In this document: positions 8,133 through 16,778 of the stretch, piece by piece
Numbering within the stretch: the stretch's first letter is position 1
Layout: each line of letters starts with the position of its first letter
Source of the DNA: Candidatus Caldatribacterium sp.
GTDB taxonomy: Bacteria; Atribacterota; Atribacteria; Atribacterales; Caldatribacteriaceae
Direction: 5' to 3'
Length of the DNA: 64,000 bases
Assembly: GCA_025060675.1 (NCBI GenBank)
Contig: JANXBI010000018.1
Coordinates: forward strand, 1-64,000
Notes under the pieces: model-generated
The model's database searches: none
What the model saw: the letters and a program-made list of their open reading frames with translations, nothing else
Told to the model about the DNA's origin: nothing
Made by a program: the position numbers and the translations under genes

Positions 8133-9104
8133 ATGACGGTAGTCGTTGCCTTCCACGACGTTACAAAGGTCTACCCGGGAGGAATTCAGGCGCTGGATCG
8201 GATTTCCTTTGACGTTCGAGAGGGGGAGTTCCTTTGCCTCATCGGTCCCTCAGGATGTGGCAAGACAACCCTTCTCAAAACAGTGAATCGTCTTGTAGAG
8301 CCTACCTCAGGGCGCATCGAGGTCTATGGAAAGGACGTCATGGCCTGGAATCCCGTAACCTTGCGCCGCCACATCGGCTACGTTATTCAGCAGGTGGGTC
8401 TCTTCCCTCATCTCACCGTGGAGGAGAACATTACGTACGTCTTGAGTATCATGGGTGTCCCACGTCGTGTGCGGCGCAAAAGGGCTGAGGAGCTTTTGGA
8501 GGTCATCGGCCTTGACGTATCGTACCTTTCTCGTTTTCCCAGAGAGTTGAGTGGTGGGGAGCGGCAAAGGGTCGGAGTGGCTCGAGCGCTAGCAGCAGAC
8601 CCCACCCTCGTCCTTATGGATGAGCCTTTTGGCGCGCTTGACCAAATTACCAGGGAACAACTGCAGGAGGAGCTTTTGCGAATTCACAGGAGGCTTCGGA
8701 AGACGGTCATCTTCGTTACCCATGATATTCAAGAAGCGATAAAGCTTGGTACGACCCTTGGGATTATGCGGAAGGGAAAGATGGTGCAGATCGGCCCACC
8801 GTATGAGCTCCTTTTCATGCCTCAGGACCCCTTCGTTGAGGAGTTCCTGGGCAGAGGGGGACTTTTCCAGGTGCTCCGGATGGTTCGCATTCGTGATATT
8901 CCTTTCCTTGAACCCTCAGGAGAGATGCCTCGGGTGACCGTTCCCCTTTCCGCTTCTCTTGAAGACGCTCTCCGGAGAATGCTCCTTACGGGTGAGCGTT
9001 CTGTCACTGTCGTGAAGGATGGCACAGGTGATATCGCTGGGGTCCTCTCCTTTGAGCGCCTGTGTCATCTCTTACACCGGTACTGTACTTCTACGTATGC
9101 TTGA
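8133..9104 (+). CDS. Glycine betaine/choline-type ABC ATPase (OpuCA) with C-terminal CBS region
   Basis: Cytoplasmic ATPase powering the osmoprotectant importer. The 323-residue sequence has Walker A GPSGCGKTT (about residues 33-41), the signature LSGGERQRVGVARAL, Walker B VLMDEPFGALD and the H-loop VTHDIQEA. Residues after about 240 form a partial CBS region ending VVKDGTGDIAGVLSFE, which in this family senses ionic strength or nucleotides. Separated from the binding-protein gene by 4 nt. Its last 14 nt overlap the end of the convergent oxidoreductase gene. Confidence 0.92.
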   Translation: MTVVVAFHDVTKVYPGGIQALDRISFDVREGEFLCLIGPSGCGKTTLLKTVNRLVEPTSGRIEVYGKDVMAWNPVTLRRHIGYVIQQVGLFPHLTVEENITYVLSIMGVPRRVRRKRAEELLEVIGLDVSYLSRFPRELSGGERQRVGVARALAADPTLVLMDEPFGALDQITREQLQEELLRIHRRLRKTVIFVTHDIQEAIKLGTTLGIMRKGKMVQIGPPYELLFMPQDPFVEEFLGRGGLFQVLRMVRIRDIPFLEPSGEMPRVTVPLSASLEDALRRMLLTGERSVTVVKDGTGDIAGVLSFERLCHLLHRYCTSTYA

Positions 9105-10332
9105 ACTTTAAAACGCCGTACTTTTCCCTTGTTTTCCGAAGTATTTCAGCGTATTCCCGGTTGTGCACCACACATCCTGTGGGTTGTTGCCTGATGAGGA
9201 GTTCCATGCAGGCATCGCAAAGGGTGCACCACTTGACTTCATGAGTTCTTCCCTCCTGGAGTTTCTTTGGGAGGAGCGGGTCAGCAAGGGACTGGCGTCC
9301 TATGGCAACCATATCGACGATGCCGTCACGTATGTTTTTGTCTCCCCAAAAGAGAAGCGAGCTCTTTTCCCGCTCAACGCCGAGGAAGTTGTTATTCCCA
9401 TCCCGGAAAATAGAGTACGCTGAGCCTATGGTGACAACCTGGGGAGCAAGAACCTTTCGTGCTTCTTTCTGGAAGTAATGGTGGAGGTAGGCATAGTCGG
9501 GGATTCTCTTGTCAGGATGTGCCAGGGCAATGGTAAGGGATGGATTCCCGGCGGAAACAAGGATGAAATTTGCTCCTCGTTCCTTTAAGCCTCGCAAGAG
9601 GTCCAGAGGTTCCGTGAGGTCCATGACGGCAGTGTCTGGCCCTGCACACCCTTGACCCCCAGGGATACCTTCCCACATGGTAACTTTGGAGCCGAGGAGG
9701 AAATTTTGGTCGGGAATAGCCTTTCGGATGCGCTCGTAAATTTCGAAAGCGAACCGGCGGCGGTTCTCCCACGGTCCTCCGTATTTCCAAGGGCGGTCAT
9801 TGTAGGGACGGAGAATTTGTGTTCCCAGGTACCCGTGGCAGAGTTTCACATCGACACCATCAGCCCCTGCATCGTAAGCAATCTTTGCTCCCAGGACGAA
9901 CTGGTCAATGATGACCGTGACGTCTTCTTCACTCAAGAGGTCTCCCTCAAAGCCAGGAAGGGGTTTCACGCAAACCCTTCGGGAGAACTCAGGATGGCTC
10001 AGCTCTCCTGCATGGGTGAGTTGGAAGATGAAAAGTGGCTTAGGATTGACTTTCCGCATTGCGGCGACGAACTTCTCAAGAGGCTTTGCGTTATGGGGCA
10101 TAATACTCAGCTGGTGTAAGCGTGCTCGGCTCTCGTAGCTCACCGTAATCGCCTCAAGGAAGATGACCCCAGCGTTCCCTTCGAAGAGCTTTTCGTACCT
10201 TCGGTACGTTCGTGGGGAGGGATTGCCAAGTTCATCGGAATCACAGCACTCCATGGCGTTTATCACGAAACGATTCTCTGCGTTTCTCCTTCCAATCAGA
10301 ATAGGGGTGAAGAGGAGATTTTCGGTCATCAC
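9091..10332 (-). CDS. Old Yellow Enzyme-family NADH:flavin oxidoreductase
   Basis: FMN-binding TIM-barrel reductase of the 2,4-dienoyl-CoA reductase/OYE class, 413 aa. The N-terminal barrel starts LLFTPILIGRRNAENRFV; substrate-site and FMN residues appear in QLTHAGE, GADGVDVKLCHGYL and VAIGRQSLADP. After the barrel comes a cysteine cluster, CTLCDACMELLIRQQPTGC, resembling the [4Fe-4S] site of dienoyl-CoA reductase. The C-terminal FAD/NADH domain of that enzyme is absent, so electrons must come from a partner; a flavodoxin gene lies 2 kb away. AAAGGAGGTC precedes the GTG (10332); ATG 10329 is equally possible. Substrate unknown. Confidence 0.85.
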   Translation of the reverse strand: MMTENLLFTPILIGRRNAENRFVINAMECCDSDELGNPSPRTYRRYEKLFEGNAGVIFLEAITVSYESRARLHQLSIMPHNAKPLEKFVAAMRKVNPKPLFIFQLTHAGELSHPEFSRRVCVKPLPGFEGDLLSEEDVTVIIDQFVLGAKIAYDAGADGVDVKLCHGYLGTQILRPYNDRPWKYGGPWENRRRFAFEIYERIRKAIPDQNFLLGSKVTMWEGIPGGQGCAGPDTAVMDLTEPLDLLRGLKERGANFILVSAGNPSLTIALAHPDKRIPDYAYLHHYFQKEARKVLAPQVVTIGSAYSIFRDGNNNFLGVEREKSSLLFWGDKNIRDGIVDMVAIGRQSLADPLLPKKLQEGRTHEVKWCTLCDACMELLIRQQPTGCVVHNREYAEILRKTREKYGVLKFKHT

Positions 10333-10407
10333 TCTGACCTCCTTTCTCTCCCAAAAGATAGAGCGAGAGGGAAGAGTGTGAAATCCCAGAGAAGTCCCAG
10401 GAAATTC

Positions 10408-11211
10408 CTAGGTCTTCTTCAAGGAATGAAGGAAAGCCAGGAGGGAGGGAGAGTTCGCGAAACTGAGCTTTTTGCGGATGTTCTGTCGGTGGAAATCCAC
10501 GGTCTTTTTTGAGATGGTGAGGATGTCAGCGATTTCTTTACTCGTGTAGCCTTGGGCAAGGAGTTTTGCCACCTCCCATTCCCGGGAGGTGAGGGGGAGA
10601 AGGGTTGGGGTGTTCTGACCATTGAGGAGTTGGGCGACTGCAGCTTGGATAGTTCCAAGGAGCGCCTTTTGAAAACCATGTGGAAGGGAGGAGGAAAGCA
10701 TCGTAAAGAGCGGTTCGATGTTGGTCATAAAAAAGCGCCAGCGTTCTTTGTGGTTTTCCCTCTCTCGAAAAAGAAGAGCGTTGAGAAGCTCAACCTCTCC
10801 CTCAAGGAAGCGGACACGGTTCCGCAGGCATTCTCGTTCCTCCTCAAGGTACTTCCTTTCAGTGACGTCTTCGACGTACTCGATGAAACCGACAATTTTC
10901 CCCTCCATGGAGAGAGGGAAGACAGTAAGTTTCTGCCACCCTTTGATTGTCCCCCCTGGTCCGTGGTAGGGGACAATTCCAGTTGTTGCGTTCTTTGACC
11001 TGAGGGCGTGGCGCGTGGGACACTGGGGGCAGGGGCGGTTCCGCCCGTGATATATCTCAAAACACTTTGCCCCCTGGTGTGGTTTTCGGTGAGCGTACCA
11101 AGTGCGCATCGTGGCATTCATCGCTACTATGGAGAAAGAAGCGTCAAGGATACTCACTCCATCAGGCAAGCTGTCCCAGGTAGCGCTGAGAGCGCGGAAG
11201 AGGATTTCCAT
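10408..11211 (-). CDS. PAS-LuxR transcriptional regulator with Cys-x10-Cys-x2-Cys PAS domain
   Basis: Cytoplasmic sensor-regulator of 267 aa. An N-terminal PAS domain (about 1-120) includes Cys50, Cys61 and Cys64 in KCFEIYHGRNRPCPQCP; a linker coiled coil follows (about 120-165); and a C-terminal LuxR/GerE helix-turn-helix (about 200-262) starts LTSREWEVAKLLAQGYTSKEIA. Start ATG 11211 follows AAAGGAGGGG; a longer frame to 11271 lacks such a site. The same cysteine PAS motif recurs in the large sensor at 31702-34989. It is divergent from the flavodoxin gene and upstream of the OYE-type reductase gene on the same strand, so either could be a target. Confidence 0.85.
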   Translation of the reverse strand: MEILFRALSATWDSLPDGVSILDASFSIVAMNATMRTWYAHRKPHQGAKCFEIYHGRNRPCPQCPTRHALRSKNATTGIVPYHGPGGTIKGWQKLTVFPLSMEGKIVGFIEYVEDVTERKYLEEERECLRNRVRFLEGEVELLNALLFRERENHKERWRFFMTNIEPLFTMLSSSLPHGFQKALLGTIQAAVAQLLNGQNTPTLLPLTSREWEVAKLLAQGYTSKEIADILTISKKTVDFHRQNIRKKLSFANSPSLLAFLHSLKKT

Positions 11212-11283
11212 GGGAGGGTTCCCCTCCTTTTTGTTTTCCCTTAGAATACTGGAAGAAGCAAAAAGAGGCAAGGAAGGGTAGGT

Positions 11284-11748
11284 ATGCGAAGCCTTATCGT
11301 CGTGGTGTCAGTGCATCATGGGAATACTCGTAAAGTAGCCCTGGCTCTTGCTGAGGCGCTGGGGAGTGTGGTTCGGGAGCCTGAGGAGGTTACGCAGGAT
11401 GAGGTTGCATCTTGCGACCTTGTGGGTTTTGGTTCGGGTATTTACTTAGGGAGGTTTCACAGACGTCTGCTGCGCTTTGTGGAGAGGCTCCCTTATAGTG
11501 AGGGGAAGAAAGCTTTCGTTTTTTCCACCAGTGGCTTGGGGAAGAAGGAGTACAACCTTTCCCTTGAGGAACTTCTGAAAAAGCGTGGTTTCATCGTCCT
11601 TGGGAGCTTTGCGTGCCGCGGTTTTGATACTTTTGGACCTCTGTGGCTTATAGGTGGCATCAATAAGGGGAGGCCAGATACAAGGGACCTCGCAGATGCT
11701 GTACGTTTTGCCTCGCAAATCAAAGCGCTCTCTGAGGAGGGATGGTAG
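11284..11748 (+). CDS. Flavodoxin-domain protein
   Basis: A 154-residue flavodoxin-fold protein: the FMN phosphate loop is VSVHHGNTRKVA near the N-terminus, followed by LVGFGSGIYLGRFH and VFSTSGLGKKEYN, matching the flavin-ring loops. No membrane segment. It resembles flavodoxin/protoporphyrinogen-oxidase-like (HemG-type) proteins. Likely an electron carrier or small flavin reductase; the nearby OYE-type enzyme, which lacks its own reductase domain, is a possible partner by inference. Its stop codon meets the start of the araD-like gene. Confidence 0.82.
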   Translation: MRSLIVVVSVHHGNTRKVALALAEALGSVVREPEEVTQDEVASCDLVGFGSGIYLGRFHRRLLRFVERLPYSEGKKAFVFSTSGLGKKEYNLSLEELLKKRGFIVLGSFACRGFDTFGPLWLIGGINKGRPDTRDLADAVRFASQIKALSEEGW

Positions 11749-12446
11749 TGCTCGAGGAGCTCAAACAGAAGGTCTGGGAGGCAAATCTTGCGCTTTACCG
11801 CCAGGGTCTTGTGATTCTCACCTGGGGGAACGTGAGTGGGATTGATCGGGAGAGGGGTCTTGTGGTCATTAAACCAAGCGGAGTTCCGTACGATGTTCTC
11901 TCTTGGGAACATATGGTGGTTGTGGACCTTGACGGCAAGGTGGTTGAAGGGACGCTCAATCCTTCTTCCGATACCCCGACGCACCTTGAGCTATACCGGC
12001 ATTTTGAACGGATAGGTGGCGTGGCTCATACGCATTCTTCCTGGGCTTGTGTCTGGGCGCAGGCAGGATATGATATTCCCTGCCTTGGGACGACTCAGGC
12101 CGATACTTTCTATGGTCCTGTCCCCTGCACGCGTTTTCTGACTCGAGAGGAAATCGAAGGGAATTACGAGAGGGCAACTGGTCTGGTCATTGTTGAGCAC
12201 TTCCATAACCTCGATTACGAGGCTATCCCGGGGGTTCTTGTGGCAGGGCACGGACCCTTCACCTGGGGAAAAGACCCTGAAGCAGCAGTCCACGTGAGTG
12301 TTGTCCTTGAGGAAGTGGCCAAAACAACCTACTTTTCTCTCCTCCTCCGTCCGGATCTCTCGGGAATTCCGCAGGCCCTCCTTGAGAAACATTACCTCCG
12401 CAAGCATGGGCCAGGGGCGTATTACGGACAACGAGGGAAACCATGA
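11748..12446 (+). CDS. araD: L-ribulose-5-phosphate 4-epimerase-like class II aldolase
   Basis: Class II aldolase/adducin-family enzyme of 232 aa, closest in look to AraD, which interconverts L-ribulose-5-P and D-xylulose-5-P. Seen: TWGNVSGID (phosphate site), KPSGVPYD, LNPSSDTPTHLELY, zinc histidines in GGVAHTHSSWACVWAQAG and the late VAGHGPFTWG. GTG 11748 is preferred because GGAGGG is 6 nt upstream; ATG 11742 overlaps that site. L-fuculose- or other sugar-phosphate aldolase activity is a weaker alternative. No other arabinose genes are nearby, though a sugar-type importer follows. Confidence 0.85.
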   Translation: MLEELKQKVWEANLALYRQGLVILTWGNVSGIDRERGLVVIKPSGVPYDVLSWEHMVVVDLDGKVVEGTLNPSSDTPTHLELYRHFERIGGVAHTHSSWACVWAQAGYDIPCLGTTQADTFYGPVPCTRFLTREEIEGNYERATGLVIVEHFHNLDYEAIPGVLVAGHGPFTWGKDPEAAVHVSVVLEEVAKTTYFSLLLRPDLSGIPQALLEKHYLRKHGPGAYYGQRGKP

Positions 12447-12661
12447 AGTATCGGACAGTTACCATTGCCTCCAATCGTGTGGAAGCCGAACTTCTCCGTG
12501 GGTACCTTGAGGGGGAGGGTATTCGGGTTCTCCTTAAGCCATCGACAAGACCCTATGGAGGAGAAGCGTACTTCGGAGACGCAGGGCCTGTGGAAGTTCA
12601 GGTTCCTGAGGAGAGTTTTGTAAAGGCAAGGGGTGTTCTTGCTGGGCTCGAAAAAGCGTAG
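12443..12661 (+). CDS. DUF2007 small protein
   Basis: A 72-residue protein that fits the DUF2007 (putative signal-transducing protein) family: an alpha/beta fold opening YRTVTIASNRVEAELLRGYLE and ending VQVPEESFVKARGVLAG. In that family the domain resembles ligand-binding ACT-like or PII-like folds; function is not established. Overlaps the araD-like stop by 4 nt (ATGA), so it is co-translated with it. Confidence 0.78.
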   Translation: MKYRTVTIASNRVEAELLRGYLEGEGIRVLLKPSTRPYGGEAYFGDAGPVEVQVPEESFVKARGVLAGLEKA

Positions 12662-12681
12662 AGGTTTCTCCTAAAGTTTGG

Positions 12682-12687
12682 TATAAT
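12682..12687 (+). promoter_or_regulatory. Candidate -10 box of the sugar/methylamine-type operon
   Basis: A consensus TATAAT lies 28 nt before the first permease start, followed by the ribosome site GAGGGAGGGG. No clear -35 hexamer is visible 16-18 nt upstream (sequence around TAGAGG), so it may need an activator. Confidence 0.5.
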
Positions 12688-12714
12688 ATACTGTCGTTTC
12701 CCGAGGGAGGGGAT

Positions 12715-13644
12715 ATGTTGACCGAACGCATCGATGCCCTTGTGCGAAGGCGGCATCGGGAAGAGCTGTGGTTTCGATTGCTCCTTTTTGTGCCCACCAT
12801 TGTCTTCCTTGTCCTTATGGTCATATTCCCCCTGGTGTACTCGATCAACATCAGTTTCTACGACTACGTTCGAGGACGGGAGCCACGCTTTATCGGCTTT
12901 AGGAACTATGTGCAGCTTTTTCGGAGTGAGCAGTTCTGGCTGGTGACTTGGGTGACGCTCCGCATCACCCTGACGTGTCTTGCCATTGAAATGGGGCTTG
13001 GGTTACTCCTTGGTTTTGCCTTGAGCGAGCGCATCCCGGGCATGGGATTATTCCGTCTTTTGATTTTCCTCCCCATGATGCTTGCTCCTCTTGTGGCTGG
13101 CCTTTTCTGGAGATTGCTCCTTGACCAGACCTTTGGTCTAGTGAACTTTTTCCTTGAGCGGCTTGGTTTGCAAGCCGTGGAATGGCTCACTGACCCTCGT
13201 TTTGCCATTTGGGGTATTATCATCACCGACGTGTGGCAATGGACACCCTTTGTAGTGCTCCTTGTTCTTGCCGGTCTTGGCACCATTCCTCAGGAGCTTC
13301 AGGAGGCGGCAACCCTTGACCGGGCAAGTCCCTGGATGCGCTTTAAAAACATCTACCTTCCGTACCTCCGTATGCCAATTCTTCTTGCGGTACTCTTTCG
13401 CTCCATCGATACCCTGAAAATGTTCGATGTTCCGTACATTCTCACTGGTGGGGGACCTGGGGATCTCACCACCACCCTTTCCCTTTTGGGATATCGGAAT
13501 CTGTTTTCTTTCTTTAAAGTTGGTGTTGCTTCAGCTATTTCGTGGTTTGTGGTCATTATTGTGAACGTTCTTGTGAACATCCTTTTGAAAATCCTGAGTC
13601 CTCGGAAAAAAATTCCTCGGGAGATGGTGGATACGGGACTGTGA
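12715..13644 (+). CDS. Sugar-type ABC permease 1 (MalF/UgpA-like)
   Basis: Membrane subunit of a carbohydrate-type (CUT1) importer, 309 aa. About six membrane helices, the first at residues 20-42; the coupling loop is LQEAATLDRASPWMRFKNIYLP near residue 200. It forms a heterodimer with the next gene product. First gene of an eight-gene operon running to 21475 that also encodes two ATPases, a binding protein, a dehydrogenase, an MttB-family methyltransferase and a creatininase. The CUT1 label tells the fold, not the substrate. Confidence 0.92.
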   Translation: MLTERIDALVRRRHREELWFRLLLFVPTIVFLVLMVIFPLVYSINISFYDYVRGREPRFIGFRNYVQLFRSEQFWLVTWVTLRITLTCLAIEMGLGLLLGFALSERIPGMGLFRLLIFLPMMLAPLVAGLFWRLLLDQTFGLVNFFLERLGLQAVEWLTDPRFAIWGIIITDVWQWTPFVVLLVLAGLGTIPQELQEAATLDRASPWMRFKNIYLPYLRMPILLAVLFRSIDTLKMFDVPYILTGGGPGDLTTTLSLLGYRNLFSFFKVGVASAISWFVVIIVNVLVNILLKILSPRKKIPREMVDTGL

Positions 13645-13653
13645 GGGAAGAAC

Positions 13654-14481
13654 ATGCGTGAGGAAACGAAGTTCCTGACACGGCGTGTGGTATTCCTTGT
13701 CGTGGCGTTGGGAATCACCCTGGCTTTCATGTTCCCTCTTGTTTGGGTCATTCTTTCATCCCTGAAAACTCGTCTTGAAATCTTCGTCCTCCCTCCAAAG
13801 TGGATTTTCCTCCCGACACTTCAAAATTACCGGGACATCCTCCGGTCCGATTTTATGTACCAACTCCGGAATAGCCTCCTTGTGGCGGCGATTTCCACAG
13901 GAGTTTCACTTGTTTTCGGCAGCCTCACTGCTTATGGGTTTTCGCGGTATCCGATTCGGGGAAGCGAGAACATTCTCTTCTGGATTCTCTCTCTCCGTAT
14001 GCTTCCGCCAATTGCGGTGGTCATCCCCTTTTACCTCCTCTTCCGGTCTTTGGGGCTTTTGGATACGACTCTTGCCCTTGTTCTTGTGTACTGCATCTTC
14101 AACATTTCCTTCTCCATCTGGGTGCTCAAGGGGTTTTTCGACGAGATTCCTATCGAACTCGAGGAAGCGGCAAAGCTTGATGGGTATTCGCCAGCGCAGG
14201 TTTTCTTTCGGGTGAGCCTCCCCCTTGTACGACCTGGTCTTGCCACAACAGCGATTTTCTGCCTCATTCAGTCCCTTAACGAGTTCCTCGTTGCCTTGAC
14301 TCTAACCACTCGAAAGGCGGTGACTGCACCAGTTGGCCTTGCGAAACTCCAAACTTTCCTTGGCACCGACTGGGGAAGAATTTCTGCGGCAGCGGTCATC
14401 TTCATGATTCCGGTGGTTGTGTTCACGATTTTTGTGCGGAATGAACTCATTCGGGGTATGAGCTTTGGAAGGATGCGGTGA
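13654..14481 (+). CDS. Sugar-type ABC permease 2 (MalG/UgpE-like)
   Basis: Second CUT1 permease subunit, 275 aa, with six predicted membrane helices and the coupling loop LEEAAKLDGYSPAQVFFRVSLP at about residue 167. The C-terminus (RNELIRGMSFGRMR) matches the family's usual end. Starts 9 nt after the first permease and abuts the ATPase gene. Its membrane partner is encoded by the gene before. Confidence 0.92.
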   Translation: MREETKFLTRRVVFLVVALGITLAFMFPLVWVILSSLKTRLEIFVLPPKWIFLPTLQNYRDILRSDFMYQLRNSLLVAAISTGVSLVFGSLTAYGFSRYPIRGSENILFWILSLRMLPPIAVVIPFYLLFRSLGLLDTTLALVLVYCIFNISFSIWVLKGFFDEIPIELEEAAKLDGYSPAQVFFRVSLPLVRPGLATTAIFCLIQSLNEFLVALTLTTRKAVTAPVGLAKLQTFLGTDWGRISAAAVIFMIPVVVFTIFVRNELIRGMSFGRMR

Positions 14482-14483
14482 CC

Positions 14484-15581
14484 ATGGCTACTTTGGTCCT
14501 TGAGAAGCTCAACCTCTGGTATGGGAAACATACCCATGCAGTTCGGGACGTGGACCTTGTGGTGGAAGACGGAGAACTCTGTGTTTTCCTTGGTCCCTCA
14601 GGATGTGGGAAAACCTCAACACTTCGGATGATTGCTGGGTTTGTGAAACCGACTTCGGGGAAGATTTACCTTGATGGTGAGGTGATTAATGACCTCTACC
14701 CTGGAGACCGGAATGTGGCCATGATTTTCCAAAGTTACGCCTTGTATCCGCATCTCACGGTGCGGGAGCAACTTGCCTTTCCCCTTCGGGCAAAACGTGT
14801 TCCGCGCCAGGAGATTGCCAAGCGTGTCGAGGAAATTGCCCATTTCCTTCACCTTGAGGATTTCCTCGACCGATACCCGCAAGAGCTCTCGGCAGGACAG
14901 AGGCAGCGTGTTGCCATAGGGCGAGCCTTGATTCGAAAGCCTAAGCTCTTCCTCATGGACGAGCCTCTGAGTCAGCTTGATGCTCGGCTCCGAGTGGAAA
15001 TGCGAGCAAACCTCCGAAAGCTCCAGCAAGAGCTTAGAATCACCACCATTTACGTGACTCATGACCAAACCGAAGCGCAGGGTCTTGCGGACAAAATCAT
15101 GGTCATGCATCAGGGGCGGGTACAGCAGGTGGGGAAACCAATTGAGATTTACGAGAACCCGGAAAACCTCTTCGTTGCAGGGTTTGTAGGTATGCCGGCG
15201 ATGAACTTCCTCCGTGGAGTTCTCTCTCGAGGGAAAGGAGTGGAATTCCGAGGAAATGGGATAAGCATCGCCCTTTCCTCGGGTCTTGGGGAACGGGTTG
15301 CCCCTCTTGAAGGTCGTGAAGTCATCCTTGGTGTGCGTCCAGAACACCTTGTACTTGCGAGGGGACAGGGAGAGAACGTCATTCGTGGAGAAATTTACGT
15401 CGTAGAACCGCAGAGCAACGAGTACATTGTGGACGTGAGAGTTGGAGGGGAAACCGTGAAGGTTCGCCTTGATAAACGGGAGTGTGCGTCACCCCCACGA
15501 CCTGGTGAGGTTGTAGAAGTCGCTTTTGAGGACCGTTTCCTCTACCTTTTTGATCCCGTGACTGAGAAGCGACTCCTTTGA
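14484..15581 (+). CDS. CUT1-type ABC ATPase A (MalK/UgpC/MsmX-like)
   Basis: ATP-binding subunit of 365 aa: Walker A GPSGCGKTST, the signature LSAGQRQRVAIGRAL (A instead of the usual G), Walker B LFLMDEPLSQLD, H-loop VTHDQTEA and a C-terminal TOBE/OB regulatory domain (about 240-360, VRPEHLV). Start ATG 14484 or GTG 14478; the latter overlaps the permease stop by 4 nt. Followed directly by a second ATPase of the same type, so the complex may use a heterodimer, as in some UgpC-type importers. Confidence 0.92.
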   Translation: MATLVLEKLNLWYGKHTHAVRDVDLVVEDGELCVFLGPSGCGKTSTLRMIAGFVKPTSGKIYLDGEVINDLYPGDRNVAMIFQSYALYPHLTVREQLAFPLRAKRVPRQEIAKRVEEIAHFLHLEDFLDRYPQELSAGQRQRVAIGRALIRKPKLFLMDEPLSQLDARLRVEMRANLRKLQQELRITTIYVTHDQTEAQGLADKIMVMHQGRVQQVGKPIEIYENPENLFVAGFVGMPAMNFLRGVLSRGKGVEFRGNGISIALSSGLGERVAPLEGREVILGVRPEHLVLARGQGENVIRGEIYVVEPQSNEYIVDVRVGGETVKVRLDKRECASPPRPGEVVEVAFEDRFLYLFDPVTEKRLL

Positions 15582-15591
15582 GGAGGTGTGT

Positions 15592-16698
15592 ATGCCGGAA
15601 ATTCGTCTTGAGGGCATTCGGGTTCGGTATGGGAAGAACGTAATCCTCCGGGACGTGAGTTTCACCGTACCTCACGGGTCGCTTTGTGTCATCACTGGAC
15701 CCTCAGGTTGTGGGAAAACGACGGTGCTTCGAGTGATTGCCGGCCTTACGCGGCCTGAGAAGGGCATGGTCTACCTTGATGGGAAGCCAGCTCTCCACAT
15801 CTCCCCTGGAGAGCGGGATGTGGCCATGTGCTTTCAGACCTTCGCGTTGTATCCCCATATGACGGTTCGGGAAAACTGGATGTTCCCTCTCTACGCCGAA
15901 AAGCTCTCTCCTCAAGAGATGGCCAAAAGAATTGAAGAGGTGACGCGTCTCCTCCACATGGAGTTCCTTCTTGATCGGTATCCTGGACAGCTCTCTGGAG
16001 GTCAGCAGCAACGGGTCGCCTTAGGAAGGGCTCTGGTGCGCCGGCCGAAGATATACCTCCTTGACGAGCCTCTTGGGAACCTCGATGCGAAGCTCCGTGT
16101 GGAGATGCGCGCTGAGATTCGAAAAATTCAGGAAACCCTTGGGATTACGACTGTATACGTTACCCACGATCAGACCGAGGCTCAGGCGGTAGCGGATATC
16201 ATGGTGGTAATGGACTTTGGCGAAGTGAAGCAGGTGGGGACGCCTGAGGAGGTGTACGAACGACCAGCGAATCTCTTTGTCGCCGGTTTCATTGGTACAC
16301 CTCGGATGAATTTCTTCCCCCTTGAGGTTCGAGAAGAGAACGACCAGCTTTTCCTTGTTTCTCAGGTCTTTTCCCTTCCCGTGAGTCCTGAATGGGCTGG
16401 TTGCCTCAAGAGCGTGGGTAAGAAAAGGGTTGTCCTTGGGATTCGTCCAGAGCACGTTCTCCTTTTCCCATATCCTGAAGACCACGCCTTTCCTGCGACC
16501 CTTGAGGTTATTGAACCCCAGAGTAACGAGTACGTTCTTACTTTAGTGGCGGGTGAAGTGAACCTGAAGGCGCGACTTCGCCGAAATGCCCTCTCCTTTG
16601 TGCCTTCCGTGGGACAGAACGTTTGGGTGCGGTTTGAGGAAGCCTTCTGGCATCTTTTTGATTCTGAGAGCGAGGAACGCCTCGAAAAGGGGAGGTGA
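15592..16698 (+). CDS. CUT1-type ABC ATPase B (MalK/UgpC/MsmX-like)
   Basis: Second ATP-binding subunit, 368 aa, paralogous to its upstream neighbour: Walker A GPSGCGKTTV, signature LSGGQQQRVALGRAL, Walker B IYLLDEPLGNLD, H-loop VTHDQTEAQ, TOBE domain with IRPEHVLLF near the C-terminus. Start ATG 15592 follows GAGGAGG. The signature motif is canonical here and altered in ATPase A, which fits an asymmetric heterodimer. It might also serve the second importer at 26.7-30.2 kb, which has no ATPase gene of its own. Confidence 0.92.
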   Translation: MPEIRLEGIRVRYGKNVILRDVSFTVPHGSLCVITGPSGCGKTTVLRVIAGLTRPEKGMVYLDGKPALHISPGERDVAMCFQTFALYPHMTVRENWMFPLYAEKLSPQEMAKRIEEVTRLLHMEFLLDRYPGQLSGGQQQRVALGRALVRRPKIYLLDEPLGNLDAKLRVEMRAEIRKIQETLGITTVYVTHDQTEAQAVADIMVVMDFGEVKQVGTPEEVYERPANLFVAGFIGTPRMNFFPLEVREENDQLFLVSQVFSLPVSPEWAGCLKSVGKKRVVLGIRPEHVLLFPYPEDHAFPATLEVIEPQSNEYVLTLVAGEVNLKARLRRNALSFVPSVGQNVWVRFEEAFWHLFDSESEERLEKGR

Positions 16699-16778
16699 TG
16701 CTTGGCCTAGGAAGGAGCCCTCTGGTGTACGGTCTTTGTGCAGGGTAGAGAGACCTTCGCAAAAAGGAGGAGAGGGGA

